From assembly GCA_020436935.1 (NCBI GenBank), contig JAGQWX010000005.1, positions 62,001 through 126,000 on the forward strand: a DNA stretch of 64,000 bases, written 5' to 3'. Shown here piece after piece: positions 34,144 to 43,455 of the stretch (within the stretch, counting starts at the first letter, position 1; each line of letters starts with the position of its first letter). The translations under genes were made by a program, and so were the position numbers. Origin of the DNA: Saprospiraceae bacterium. GTDB taxonomy: Bacteria > Bacteroidota > Bacteroidia > Chitinophagales > Saprospiraceae. The notes below the pieces were generated by a model. The model saw only the letters and a list, made by a program, of their open reading frames with translations, was not told where the DNA came from and did no database searches.

Positions 34144-36306
34144 ATGGGATATTACTCCAAAGTTTATGACGTAAAATACTGTGATCAGGAACCTGTTCAT
34201 ATCATTAGGGCGATTCAGCCTTATGGAGGATTATTTGTATTCCAGCATTCACAACCCGATCTTTTGGCATCATCAGATTTTGAGGACGAGTCAGTCGCAA
34301 AGTTTGCATATGAAATCAATAAAGATTTTCTGTTGGGCTATACAGAAACAGAACGCATTTTGGGTGACAAACGATTTCTCCTCACAGTCACCAACGAATC
34401 ACAATTGATCGAAGTTGAACCCATATACAGTACAGACGGTGATTTGAGTCCCTTATCCTTAAAAGATACATTGCTCAAAATCAGTAAGCCGGATGGGTCT
34501 GAACCACTGATCAAAGTGATTGCAGAGGAGATTAAAGCCAAGTTGCCATACGACCACGTCATGGTGTATAAATTTGATGAGGATTACAATGGTACAGTTA
34601 TAGCCGAAGAGCGGGATGAGCACCGTCCGTCTTACCTCGATCTGAGATTCCCATCTACAGACATACCTGTGCAGGTAAGGCAATTGTATTTGCGCAACAA
34701 AATCAGGATCATATACAACGCATCGGAGCAACAAAGCATGCTCAGGTTCAAAGAGTTTGCCCCGGACGTTGATTTATCAGATACTTCAATCAGAGGCGTA
34801 TCGCCCATCCACCTGGAATATTTGACCAATATGGGGGTAATGTCTTCCTGCTCTATTGCGATAGTGCACGGAGGTAAGTTGTGGGGCCTTATTGCATGCC
34901 ACGGCACCAAGCCTGTCTTTTTGTCAAAACCCGTGCGCGACTGGTTGATCTTCCTTTCAGAAATGATAGAAAACATTTTGGCCAAGGAGCTGGAAATGGA
35001 ACGTCAGGCATTGGACCAAAAATTCGAGCTCTATCAGGTACAGTTGCAACAACAACTTTTATTGAATTCTGACCTTACCAAAGCGCTCAATACTACCATG
35101 ACCCTCCGATTGATGGATGCAGATGGATTGATTGTGATTAAAAATGGTGAGATCTATTCGGAAGGTCTGGTACCGGAAGAAGAAATTATAGTTGCTCTGC
35201 TGACATCTTTGTCAAAAAGTGATGAAGATATTTATTTGGCCAGCCATTTTTCTGATTGGAAAATAGGTGAAGTCAGCGAAACAAATGAAATAAAAGGATT
35301 CCTCGCCATCAGATTGGCACGAAGGACCAATGATTACATCATTTGGTTCAGACAAGGTATGGTAGAGAGTGTGAAGTGGGCCGGAGATCCTAATAATGTC
35401 AAATATTATGATGCAAATCTGGGAAGATTGCGGCCCCGATTGTCATTTGAAGCCTGGGAGCAAAACCACTCTGAAAAAAGTCATCCATGGACTAAGATAC
35501 AGATCGACTTTGCCAATAGGTTGCGCAATGAAATCAGGGATTTGGTCTACAGGAAGTTCAACGAACTGGAATTGCTCAACAACGAGTTGAGGCAGTCCTA
35601 TGCCGACATGGAGCATCTTTCATATACCATTGGACATGACCTCATGGCACCCATCAGAATAATCAAGGGTTATACAGAAATCCTCAAAGAGGACTACGAA
35701 AAACTTTTTGATGAAAAAGGACTGCAGCTGATGGATGTGATCGAATCCAATATCAATCACATGAGCCAGCTGATTTCCAGCATTCTTCAATACGGTAAGA
35801 CCAATAAAGTTGAATTTAAGGCGGACTATGTGAGCATCCATGAAATAGCCCTTCAGATATGGGAGCCGCTTACATCTTCGTATCAGCTCACTTCCAAATT
35901 GCGTTTTACAGAGGATATGCCAAAGGTCATTGGAGACAAGAACCTCTTGCGTCAGCTCCTGGAGAATTTACTTTCAAATACCATCAAATACAGAAAACAA
36001 AATGAAGACTTGGATGTATTGTTGGGCTATGAACCACTCAACGACCAATTCTGTACATTTTATATAAAAGACAACGGGGTGGGAATTCCTGCCAATCAAA
36101 TTTCAAAAGTTTTTCAGATGTTTGTGCGCGGTCTGAATATCGGTCAAGTAGAGGGTTCAGGAATAGGTTTATCCATCGTGAAAAAAATAGTGGAAAGGCA
36201 CAATGGAGAAGTCAATCTGAAATCCGATGAACATGGGACAACCGTATTATTTTCTTTACCTACCAGCCCGGAATACCAAAAATTGAAAAAAAATACCAAG
36301 AATTAA
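34144..36306 (+). CDS. Bacteriophytochrome histidine kinase
   Basis: 720 residues from the ATG at 34144; an in-frame TTG at 34135 is an unlikely alternative. Domains: PAS (about 10-110) with Cys13 in KYCDQEPVH, the usual N-terminal biliverdin-binding cysteine; GAF (about 120-290) with FPSTDIP (Asp173) and SPIHLEY (His223), both chromophore-pocket signatures; PHY (about 300-470); kinase dimerisation domain with His498 in TIGHDLMAPIR; HATPase with Asn-, Gly-x-Gly and GIGLSIVKK motifs to the C-terminus. It should sense red/far-red light with biliverdin and pass phosphate to the response regulator encoded 13 bases downstream; a heme oxygenase for the chromophore follows. No membrane segment, so it is cytoplasmic. 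Confidence 0.92.
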   Translation: MGYYSKVYDVKYCDQEPVHIIRAIQPYGGLFVFQHSQPDLLASSDFEDESVAKFAYEINKDFLLGYTETERILGDKRFLLTVTNESQLIEVEPIYSTDGDLSPLSLKDTLLKISKPDGSEPLIKVIAEEIKAKLPYDHVMVYKFDEDYNGTVIAEERDEHRPSYLDLRFPSTDIPVQVRQLYLRNKIRIIYNASEQQSMLRFKEFAPDVDLSDTSIRGVSPIHLEYLTNMGVMSSCSIAIVHGGKLWGLIACHGTKPVFLSKPVRDWLIFLSEMIENILAKELEMERQALDQKFELYQVQLQQQLLLNSDLTKALNTTMTLRLMDADGLIVIKNGEIYSEGLVPEEEIIVALLTSLSKSDEDIYLASHFSDWKIGEVSETNEIKGFLAIRLARRTNDYIIWFRQGMVESVKWAGDPNNVKYYDANLGRLRPRLSFEAWEQNHSEKSHPWTKIQIDFANRLRNEIRDLVYRKFNELELLNNELRQSYADMEHLSYTIGHDLMAPIRIIKGYTEILKEDYEKLFDEKGLQLMDVIESNINHMSQLISSILQYGKTNKVEFKADYVSIHEIALQIWEPLTSSYQLTSKLRFTEDMPKVIGDKNLLRQLLENLLSNTIKYRKQNEDLDVLLGYEPLNDQFCTFYIKDNGVGIPANQISKVFQMFVRGLNIGQVEGSGIGLSIVKKIVERHNGEVNLKSDEHGTTVLFSLPTSPEYQKLKKNTKN

Positions 36307-36318
36307 ATCTGTTGATTA

Positions 36319-36840
36319 ATGTTAGATAATTTGCTCGTAATTGACGACAACAAGGATGATTTGAACCTCGTCAAACACTACCTCAAAAAACAATTTCCGG
36401 ACAGCACCATTGCATCAGCTGGCTCCGTTTCAGAATATCATGAAAAACTCAACTGGATGAATCCGGATGTTATCATCTGTGATTATCAACTGCCGGATGG
36501 TACAGGTCTTGATATACTTATCCACAATAAGGCCAATCAAAATACTCCCTTTATTTTTCTTACAGGCATTTTGAATGATGAAGAAAAAGTGGCTTCAGCT
36601 GTTTTGAGAGGCGCTGCAGCCTATGTTTTGAAGGAAAATGTTTCTATTATAGGATCTGTTGTTACCACCATACTTGAAGACAGAAGCAAGGCGGAGAGTA
36701 TTGCTCAAAAGATGATTTTTATTAAAGACAGGATAGAGTACCAATGCAATAAAGCGTTGGAATTGTTATCTCAGGGAAAAGATTTTAAAGATGTAAGTGC
36801 CTGCATAGAATCCATTAAGGCTGAAGTCTCCGTAGTTTAA
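36319..36840 (+). CDS. Response regulator (receiver domain with short C-terminal helix)
   Basis: 173 residues. Receiver domain 1-120 with acidic pair Asp9-Asp10, phosphoacceptor Asp55 in IICDYQLPDG, the Thr in Phe-Leu-Thr-Gly, and Lys in Val-Leu-Lys-Glu. There is no DNA-binding domain; residues 125-173 are helical. Lying between the phytochrome and heme oxygenase genes, it is the natural phosphate acceptor; its output is probably by protein contact. Confidence 0.92.
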   Translation: MLDNLLVIDDNKDDLNLVKHYLKKQFPDSTIASAGSVSEYHEKLNWMNPDVIICDYQLPDGTGLDILIHNKANQNTPFIFLTGILNDEEKVASAVLRGAAAYVLKENVSIIGSVVTTILEDRSKAESIAQKMIFIKDRIEYQCNKALELLSQGKDFKDVSACIESIKAEVSVV

Positions 36841-36847
36841 TAAAAAG

Positions 36848-37396
36848 ATGATGCTATCGGAAGTCAAAGCCTATACCTCACCAAAGCACCAAATCCTCGA
36901 GGATGAAGGGTTAGGGCTATTTTTGAAATCCGGAAGCTTTTCAAAAGCCCATTATTCTGCCTGGCTCAACCTGATGCTGTGCCTGATGCTAAAATACAGA
37001 GAATCAGCCATTTACGATGATTTAAGGATCATCAATGACGCTGAATACGACAAGGCTTATGCTGCGCTTGTCAAAGACCTGCACAATCAGGTCGTCACCG
37101 TACCTGAAACTCCGCCTGATTCTTATAAGCCGACTAAAGAAGAGATGATGGCTGTCCAATATCTTTTGCTGGGAAGCTCTATGGGAGCAAAAATGATTAT
37201 GGTGGGTGTGCATCGCCATGAACAGTCCACTAGAGATAAATTCCTGAAAGTAATGACGAGCTGGGCTCCTCTTTTTATGGCATTTCAGAAGATGATGGAA
37301 CAGCATGAGGCCAAATTGAATACGCCGGCTTTTCTCAAAGCTACAGATGCCTTGTTTGATATGCTGATTCAAATCCAGAGGGAAGTATTGGCTTGA
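36848..37396 (+). CDS. Biliverdin-forming heme oxygenase (BphO-like)
   Basis: 182 residues of alpha-helical heme oxygenase fold. His14 in SPKHQILED is placed as the proximal heme ligand, and Tyr-Leu-Leu-Leu-Gly-Ser-Ser-Met-Gly near residue 105 matches the distal helix Gly-rich kink. It would split heme to biliverdin, the chromophore the phytochrome upstream needs. Seven bases separate it from the response regulator gene, so all three are one operon. Confidence 0.85.
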   Translation: MMLSEVKAYTSPKHQILEDEGLGLFLKSGSFSKAHYSAWLNLMLCLMLKYRESAIYDDLRIINDAEYDKAYAALVKDLHNQVVTVPETPPDSYKPTKEEMMAVQYLLLGSSMGAKMIMVGVHRHEQSTRDKFLKVMTSWAPLFMAFQKMMEQHEAKLNTPAFLKATDALFDMLIQIQREVLA

Positions 37397-37524
37397 TCAT
37401 TTTATAAGGATTTAATCAGGTCAAATTGAGTTTCCTCACTGGTCATATTTTAAAGCAATATTTAGGTGTTCGGATCGAACATTATTGTGGATTTAAACTC
37501 TATATGAAAAAATGATCCATAGTC

Positions 37525-38592
37525 ATGCATTTAAAGGAAGATAGATCACAGATCCAGACTCATGAAGAGTACTCAGAAACGGTCGAAAGCCGCAGTATGA
37601 AACTGGTCATTCACAATAAAAAGATATCCGGAAACATTACCTCTCTTGCCAAACAACTGGGCATGGAGATGAATTCTGATTGTGGTGAATGTTATATTAA
37701 AGATGAAAAAGATGCTAAGATTTTCAGAGGTATTGATTTCGCCCAGGGGCTGAGTTTATTTATATCCAATTATTACCAAAAAGAAGACCTCGACCTCAAC
37801 CTGACTTTCAACAAAATGAAAGATCTCACCTTGTTTTTCAACCAGGGCGAGGAAATCGAAATTTCAGATGTAGACTCCGGCCAAATTTGTAAGGTAAGTC
37901 CTGGCCAGATGTGCATTTTTGATGGAAAAAGAAAAGGCAATTACGAATTTTTAAATGCCGGCGAACACACCAAGTTTCTCATTGTCTGGGTAGACAAAGA
38001 GAAGTTTATAGAAAAGTCGGGGTGCGAACTGGAAAGTCTTCCTGATGAGATCAAACAGCTCCTGGAAGAGAAGGATGCCGGGAAGACATTTCAATATACC
38101 ACCTCTTTCAATCCGGCAGTAGCAAAAATTGTAAGAAAAATCTTTGGAAGCGAAGAAATCAATCTCGAAAACAAACTTTTTCTTGAGTCAAAAGCACTCG
38201 AATTGCTCACCTATATTTTTAAGAATTTCAGAATAGAAAAATCTGAAAATCAGAGCAATTACAAATTTACCGAAGAGGATTTTAAGCAGATAAAAAACTT
38301 AGCAACGGTGATGAAGGAGAACATCTCCGAAAAATTGACGGTAAAAGAGTTGGCCAAACTCAGTGGCATCAACCAAAATAAACTTCAGATTGGCTTTAAG
38401 TTGACCCATGGAAAAACCATCAACCAGTATCTGGTAAAAATAAGGCTGGAAGCAGCGCATAAATTGGTGGAAGAAGGTAAATACAGCGTCGCTGATGTCG
38501 CCGAGAAAGTAGGCTATACCAACAAGGGTTATTTTGCAAAAATTTTCCAGGAAGAATTTGGAAGCCTTCCCTCAGATTTAGCACATGAATGA
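37525..38592 (+). CDS. AraC family transcriptional regulator
   Basis: 355 residues. The N-terminal half has a cupin-like ligand-sensing look (Gly-Gln-Met-Cys-Ile-Phe-Asp-Gly, Gly-Glu-His-Thr-Lys-Phe). The last 100 residues are two helix-turn-helix units: Lys-Glu-Leu-Ala-Lys-Leu-Ser-Gly-Ile-Asn, and Ser-Val-Ala-Asp-Val-Ala-Glu-Lys-Val-Gly-Tyr, then Gly-Tyr-Phe-Ala-Lys-Ile-Phe, the AraC signature. Ligand unknown; the convergent FMN-reductase gene or the phytochrome operon upstream are possible targets. Confidence 0.9.
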   Translation: MHLKEDRSQIQTHEEYSETVESRSMKLVIHNKKISGNITSLAKQLGMEMNSDCGECYIKDEKDAKIFRGIDFAQGLSLFISNYYQKEDLDLNLTFNKMKDLTLFFNQGEEIEISDVDSGQICKVSPGQMCIFDGKRKGNYEFLNAGEHTKFLIVWVDKEKFIEKSGCELESLPDEIKQLLEEKDAGKTFQYTTSFNPAVAKIVRKIFGSEEINLENKLFLESKALELLTYIFKNFRIEKSENQSNYKFTEEDFKQIKNLATVMKENISEKLTVKELAKLSGINQNKLQIGFKLTHGKTINQYLVKIRLEAAHKLVEEGKYSVADVAEKVGYTNKGYFAKIFQEEFGSLPSDLAHE

Positions 38593-38600
38593 TGTAGCCC

Positions 38601-39143
38601 CTACGATGTAAGAGCTACACTTGATTTTACTTTTCCAACGGCCTGTTCAAATTCTGCCTTTAATACAGGATCGGTAATTCCTTGCTCATCGTCAAAATTT
38701 TCATTGAATTTCGGTAAAGAAAAATGCTCAATGATTTCTGCACCGTGGATCGGAAACCTGACCAGGGCAGCATCCATAACTCCTTTTCCACCTCTACCAC
38801 CGGGTGATGTAGATAAAAGCAACATCGGCTTATTCCCAAATACCTTTGATTCGTATCTCGACATCCAGTCAAGTAAGTTTTTGAATGCTGCAGTGTAACT
38901 GCCATTGTGCTCAGCCATAGAAACGATGATCAAATCCGCACTTTGCAATTTATCATAAAACCTGATGCCATTTTCATGGATGCCATTTTCCGCTTGCAGA
39001 TCGACAGAAAAAACCGGTAGAGCAAAATCATTCAGATCCAAAATCTCTACATCATTGTCATGAAAGAAGGTAGAGGCATAAGTTGCAAACCTTTTATTGA
39101 TGGACTTTTTACTGTTGCTCGCCCCAAAAACTATTATTTTCAT
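38601..39143 (-). CDS. NADPH-dependent FMN reductase family protein
   Basis: 180 residues, flavodoxin-like. Gly-Ala-Ser-Asn-Ser-Lys-Lys-Ser near the N-terminus is the flavin phosphate-binding loop; Met-Ala-Glu-His-Asn-Gly-Ser (about 78-84) and Ser-Thr-Ser-Pro-Gly-Gly-Arg-Gly-Gly (about 110-118) are typical of the family. It reduces flavins or quinones with NAD(P)H. It follows the pirin gene by 27 bases on the same strand; the two form a pair often induced together under quinone stress. Confidence 0.9.
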   Translation of the reverse strand: MKIIVFGASNSKKSINKRFATYASTFFHDNDVEILDLNDFALPVFSVDLQAENGIHENGIRFYDKLQSADLIIVSMAEHNGSYTAAFKNLLDWMSRYESKVFGNKPMLLLSTSPGGRGGKGVMDAALVRFPIHGAEIIEHFSLPKFNENFDDEQGITDPVLKAEFEQAVGKVKSSVALTS

Positions 39144-39170
39144 ATTGGCATCTTTTTATATCGGTGTTTA

Positions 39171-39890
39171 TTAGAAATTCATGGGCACTTCCATCAGCAA
39201 TATTTCAGCGTTTGGACTCAAAGCTTTGATTTCAAAATTTTCAGCATCAACAATGCCAAGTGCATCTCTTTCAGAAAGCTCTTTTCCGTCCACCTGGAAA
39301 CTTCCATATATAACAAAAGCGTAGACCCCGTTGGATTTGTTTTTCAATTGATAAACTGTTTCAACATTTTCATCAAAATTACCCAGATGAAAATAGGCAT
39401 CCTGATGAATCCAAACACCTTCATCATCAGCATTTGGAGACAATATTTGTTGCAGTTTATTTTTTCTGTCTTCAGGATTTAGGCTGATCTGGTCATACCT
39501 TGGGGCTACATTTCTTTTATTTGGAATTACCCAAATTTGCAAAAATTTGACCAATTTATCCTGATTTTTATTGTATTCTGAGTGGGTAATGCCAGTACCT
39601 GCACTCATGACCTGGATATCGCCATTTCTGATGACCGTCACATTGCCCATGCTGTCCTTGTGCTCCAGATCTCCTTCCAAAGGAATACTGATGATTTCCA
39701 TATTATCGTGAGGATGGCCACCAAAACCTCTTCCTGCAGCTACTGTATCATCATTCAGCACCCTCAAAGCACCAAAATGTACTTTTTGTGGGTCGTAAAA
39801 GTGTCCAAAGCTGAAAGAATGAAAACTGTTGAGCCAACCGTGATTGGCCTTACCTCTTGCGTTTGCAGGGTGAAAAATTTGCTTGCTCAT
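39171..39890 (-). CDS. Pirin family protein
   Basis: 239 residues, two cupin domains. His-Pro-His-Asp-Asn-Met-Glu-Ile with a later Gly-Thr-Gly-Ile-x-His-Ser-Glu give the metal-binding His/Glu set of pirins, some of which are quercetin 2,3-dioxygenases. The co-transcribed FMN reductase suggests a role in redox or quinone handling. No signal peptide. Confidence 0.92.
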   Translation of the reverse strand: MSKQIFHPANARGKANHGWLNSFHSFSFGHFYDPQKVHFGALRVLNDDTVAAGRGFGGHPHDNMEIISIPLEGDLEHKDSMGNVTVIRNGDIQVMSAGTGITHSEYNKNQDKLVKFLQIWVIPNKRNVAPRYDQISLNPEDRKNKLQQILSPNADDEGVWIHQDAYFHLGNFDENVETVYQLKNKSNGVYAFVIYGSFQVDGKELSERDALGIVDAENFEIKALSPNAEILLMEVPMNF

Positions 39891-39984
39891 TTGTTATAAT
39901 TATTATTTATAATACAAATGTACAGGCAGGTAGGTTCAAAGACATTGATGTATGGTAAGAAACAAAATCCTGGTTGACGGAAGG

Positions 39985-41037
39985 TTATTTGGTGTTCTTT
40001 GAAATCCAGTTTTCAACCAGTTTAAGGGCGTCAAATTTTGGCTTTTTAAAATTTGTGGATTGTTGCAGGGCACGCTGCATCGATTGTACCTCAGGCACAA
40101 AACTGTTTTCTGAAGATTTGAATTTATCGACAGTTCTTAAAACCCGGTCCACTTCATAAAAAAATCTTCCCTGGTAACAATCATAAACATCACGGCAATT
40201 CTCAATGCCTTCCCGAATGAGTCGTGCCTGGGTATAAACGCCTGATTTCACCGCATCAATGAACAGGCTTTTGTCAGGAACGTCATTGGAAGCCAGGAAT
40301 GTAAATACCTCAGGAGCCCAGTCATTGCCTAGCCGGGCAGCCAATTCTTCCTGCCAATCTGCCCTTGATTTTATTTTGGCCAATGCCTTTTCCCGCACAT
40401 CGCTGGGGTGATTGGAGTCCGTATAGACCAGTAAAAATACCATATCCTTACTTACATCCGTCTTTTCAATGTTGTTGAGGTGGTCATTGTGGATTTTATC
40501 ATGGAAATCGACCCTGTCTTTGGCGATGGCCATGTCCCTTTGTATTTTGAAACTGATAATAAATATAAAGGCAATGATTCCGGCACCAATTCCGGTGAAT
40601 ATCGGTATTTTATAAGTCAAGGGATGCGCGCTTCCAGCCTCTGAATTGAGCAAAACTGCTGCGGCGAATATCAACATGGGCGGTAAAATAACGGGAAGCC
40701 CTTTAACAATGAAGCGAAAAATTAGAGGGAGGTCTATCGGGTTTTCACCAAATAGAAAAAACACATATCCCACAATAATTATAACGATACCGACCAGGAT
40801 CAGAAAGTTGCGCTTTTGAGGCAATTGATTGACCCAATCCAGCTTACCCGTCCAGGCCAACATACCTGTGGTAATCAGTAGGCAAAGGCTGATCAATCCT
40901 CCACCCATGATGAGCATCCAGGCGTAACCTACAACAGCATCCCCTCCTCTCGGTGGATTTTTGAAAAGGGTTTCATTGGTAAGCACCAAATAAATGATCG
41001 AAGCCACGACCAAAGCAAGATTGCCTATAACATTCAT
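39985..41037 (-). CDS. Membrane protein of unknown function
   Basis: 350 residues: about five hydrophobic helices in the first 185 residues, then a soluble C-terminal 165 residues with helices and a Cys-Arg-Asp-Val-Tyr-Asp-Cys element near 283. The C-terminal half looks like an alpha-helical (HEAT-like) domain but I cannot assign it. Single gene on the minus strand, divergent to the Gfo/Idh gene. Confidence 0.7.
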   Translation of the reverse strand: MNVIGNLALVVASIIYLVLTNETLFKNPPRGGDAVVGYAWMLIMGGGLISLCLLITTGMLAWTGKLDWVNQLPQKRNFLILVGIVIIIVGYVFFLFGENPIDLPLIFRFIVKGLPVILPPMLIFAAAVLLNSEAGSAHPLTYKIPIFTGIGAGIIAFIFIISFKIQRDMAIAKDRVDFHDKIHNDHLNNIEKTDVSKDMVFLLVYTDSNHPSDVREKALAKIKSRADWQEELAARLGNDWAPEVFTFLASNDVPDKSLFIDAVKSGVYTQARLIREGIENCRDVYDCYQGRFFYEVDRVLRTVDKFKSSENSFVPEVQSMQRALQQSTNFKKPKFDALKLVENWISKNTK

Positions 41038-41149
41038 CGAGATTTTTTTGAGCGTTAATCAGAAGACAAATTTGAGTAATTGCCCAGAAATTTATTCAAC
41101 TAAATGTTTGGGGACGACCAAATATTGATTGAAGGGTAGTAATATTGGT

Positions 41150-41164
41150 AGTCAACCGTTGACT
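41150..41164. promoter_or_regulatory. Perfect 15-bp palindrome, possible operator
   Basis: AGTCAAC-C-GTTGACT with seven-base arms, 65 bases before the Gfo/Idh start and 113 bases before the divergent membrane protein gene, so it could serve either promoter. Confidence 0.5.
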
Positions 41165-41229
41165 GTTGGTCTAAAAATAACTGTAGACCTATATCAGGTA
41201 ATTAATTTAAAGCAATTAAATGCTGGAAA

Positions 41230-42330
41230 ATGGACAGAAGAGAAAGTTTGAAATTGACGGCCGGCCTTGGATTGGGCCTTGGATTGTATCCCTTCAACCT
41301 TGGAGAACAATCGTCAGATAAAAAATTAGGCATAGCGCTGGTAGGTCTCGGTAGCTATGCAACAGCTATGCTGGCACCGGCATTAAAAGATGCAAGTCAC
41401 TGTTACCTTGCGGGTATAGTTAGCGGTACTCCCGAGAAAAGGGCAAAATGGAAAATTGACCATCAGCTCAAAGACGAAAACATCTACGATTATGAACATT
41501 TTGATGAATTGGCCTCAAACAAAGACATCGATATAGTTTATATAGTCCTTCCCAATTCCATGCATGCCGAATATACCATCAGGGCGCTGGAAGCAGGCAA
41601 ACATGTCATATGCGAAAAACCTATGGGCATGAATGCCGACGAGTGCAGAAAAATGATTGCGGCCAGAGACAAAAGCGGAAAGAAGTTACAAATCGGTTAC
41701 CGTCTGTATTACGAACCCCACCACCTTCTTGCCCATGAGATTGGAAAAGAAAAGCGGCTCGGTAAGTTTCTAATGGCTGAAACCTCTTTGGCTTTCCGGA
41801 TGGGAAGGCCCAACTGGTGGCGAATGGATCCCGTAATGGGAGGAGGTGGAGCGCTCATGGACCTTGGAGTTTACAATATACAGGCAGCACGGAGAATGGC
41901 GGCAGAACTGCCATCAGCAGTCACAGCCCAGGCGTACGTGTTTGACAAAAACTTGTACAAAGGCATTTATGAAACCTATATGTTCCAATTGTTGTACCCA
42001 TCAGGCGCTGTGTCCAATACCACCTGCTCCTTCAATGCCTATGTAGACAGGGCTCACGCATCTTATGAACGTGGATGGGTCACATTACAGCCGGCCAGCA
42101 ATGGAGGAGAAAAAGTAGTCATGACCTCCGGCTCTGAAAACATCAAAATACCACCACCCATCACCGGATTACAGCAAACTGCCCAAATGGACGCTTTCGC
42201 CAGAAATATTCTGGAGGACACAGCTGTGAGTGCATCAGGAGAGGAAGGTCTTACCGACATGATCATCATCGATGCCATCAAAAGGGCTATCAAATCAGGG
42301 CGGATTGAAGATATTGTATATGGTCTGTGA
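41230..42330 (+). CDS. Gfo/Idh/MocA family oxidoreductase (glucose-fructose oxidoreductase-like)
   Basis: 366 residues with a twin-arginine-type start (Met-Asp-Arg-Arg-Glu-Ser-Leu-Lys then a Gly/Leu-rich stretch), so probably periplasmic. NAD(P)-binding GLGSYATAM at about 37-45, the EKP motif (Cys-Glu-Lys-Pro near 135), and Gly-Gly-Gly-Gly-Ala-Leu-Met-Asp-Leu-Gly-Val-Tyr-Asn in the C-terminal domain are family marks. It reduces or oxidises a sugar with bound NADP. It may belong with the xylan gene group that begins 1.1 kb downstream. Confidence 0.9.
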   Translation: MDRRESLKLTAGLGLGLGLYPFNLGEQSSDKKLGIALVGLGSYATAMLAPALKDASHCYLAGIVSGTPEKRAKWKIDHQLKDENIYDYEHFDELASNKDIDIVYIVLPNSMHAEYTIRALEAGKHVICEKPMGMNADECRKMIAARDKSGKKLQIGYRLYYEPHHLLAHEIGKEKRLGKFLMAETSLAFRMGRPNWWRMDPVMGGGGALMDLGVYNIQAARRMAAELPSAVTAQAYVFDKNLYKGIYETYMFQLLYPSGAVSNTTCSFNAYVDRAHASYERGWVTLQPASNGGEKVVMTSGSENIKIPPPITGLQQTAQMDAFARNILEDTAVSASGEEGLTDMIIIDAIKRAIKSGRIEDIVYGL

Positions 42331-42337
42331 TTAATGA

Positions 42338-43246
42338 TCTAATGGTATAATGATCCAATGGTACAATGATCTAATGGTGTAATGATCTAATGGTATAATG
42401 ATCTAATGGTATAATGATCTAATGGTACAATGATCTAATACTGTAATGATCCAATGGTACAATGATCTAATGCTGTAATGATCTAATGCTATGATTTTTT
42501 TCCATTTATAAATGACCTAGAGTTCTCATTTTTAAGACATTACCGAAATTAGATCATTAGATCATTCGAAAATCAGATAATTGAAAAATGATCTAATGGT
42601 ATAATGATCTAATGCTATAATGTTATCAATTTATGAATAAATAAATGACTTAATAGTCTCATTTTTAAGACAATACCAGAATTAGATAATTAGATCATCA
42701 GATAATTAGATCATTAAACAATGATCCAAAGGTATAGTGTTTAAAAGCAATTTTCCTGAGGCTGAATGGTAGCTTTAAGAGTAAGCACCAAATTAGATCA
42801 TTAGATCATCAGATAATTAGATCATTAAATGTTAGCTTTAAGAGTAAGCCCCAATTAGATAATTAGATCATCAGATAATTAGATCATTAAACAATGATCC
42901 AATGGTATAATGATCTAATGCTATAATGTTATCAATTTATGAATAAATAAATGACTTAATAGTCTCATTTTTAAGACAATACCAGAATTAAATAATTAGA
43001 TCATCAGATAATTAGATCATTAAACAATGATCTAATGCCATAGTGTATAAAAGATATTTTCCTGAGGCTGAATGTTGGCTTAAGAGTAAGCACCAAATTA
43101 GATCATTAGATCATCAGATAATTAGATCATTAAACAATGATCCAATGCTATAATGTTTAAAAGCAATTTTCCTGATGCTGAATGTTGGCTTAAGATTAAG
43201 CCCCAATTAGATAATTAGATCATTAGATCATTAGATCATTCAAAAA
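42338..43246. repeat. Long AT-rich array of TAATGATCTAATGG units with ~306-bp higher-order repeat
   Basis: The first 150 bases are head-to-tail TGATCTAATGGTATAA-type units. After 42480 these alternate with other segments, and a block with GTTATCAATTTATGAATAAA at 42622 recurs at 42928 (306 bases later) together with flanking TCATTTTTAAGACAATACC, TTCCTGAGGCTGAATG and GTAAGCACCAAATTAG segments. A decayed third copy of that block is at about 42490-42570. The unit is the reverse complement of the 7656-7976 unit. No gene crosses it. Confidence 0.88.
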
Positions 43247-43455
43247 TCCTCAAATACTTTTTCAAAAACTTGAGCCGTTTGTTTGTTTTCACCACCAATA
43301 GACCTACTTTTGAAGTGTTAAAATCACACTTAAGTAAACGATCATAGGATTTCATTGCCCAATGGCAATCATGAAATCTTCTGAAGATTAAGCGGGTGGG
43401 GATCGCACTTTATCACCAGATCCAATGTTATAATCGTATCAAAGCTGACTACAGT

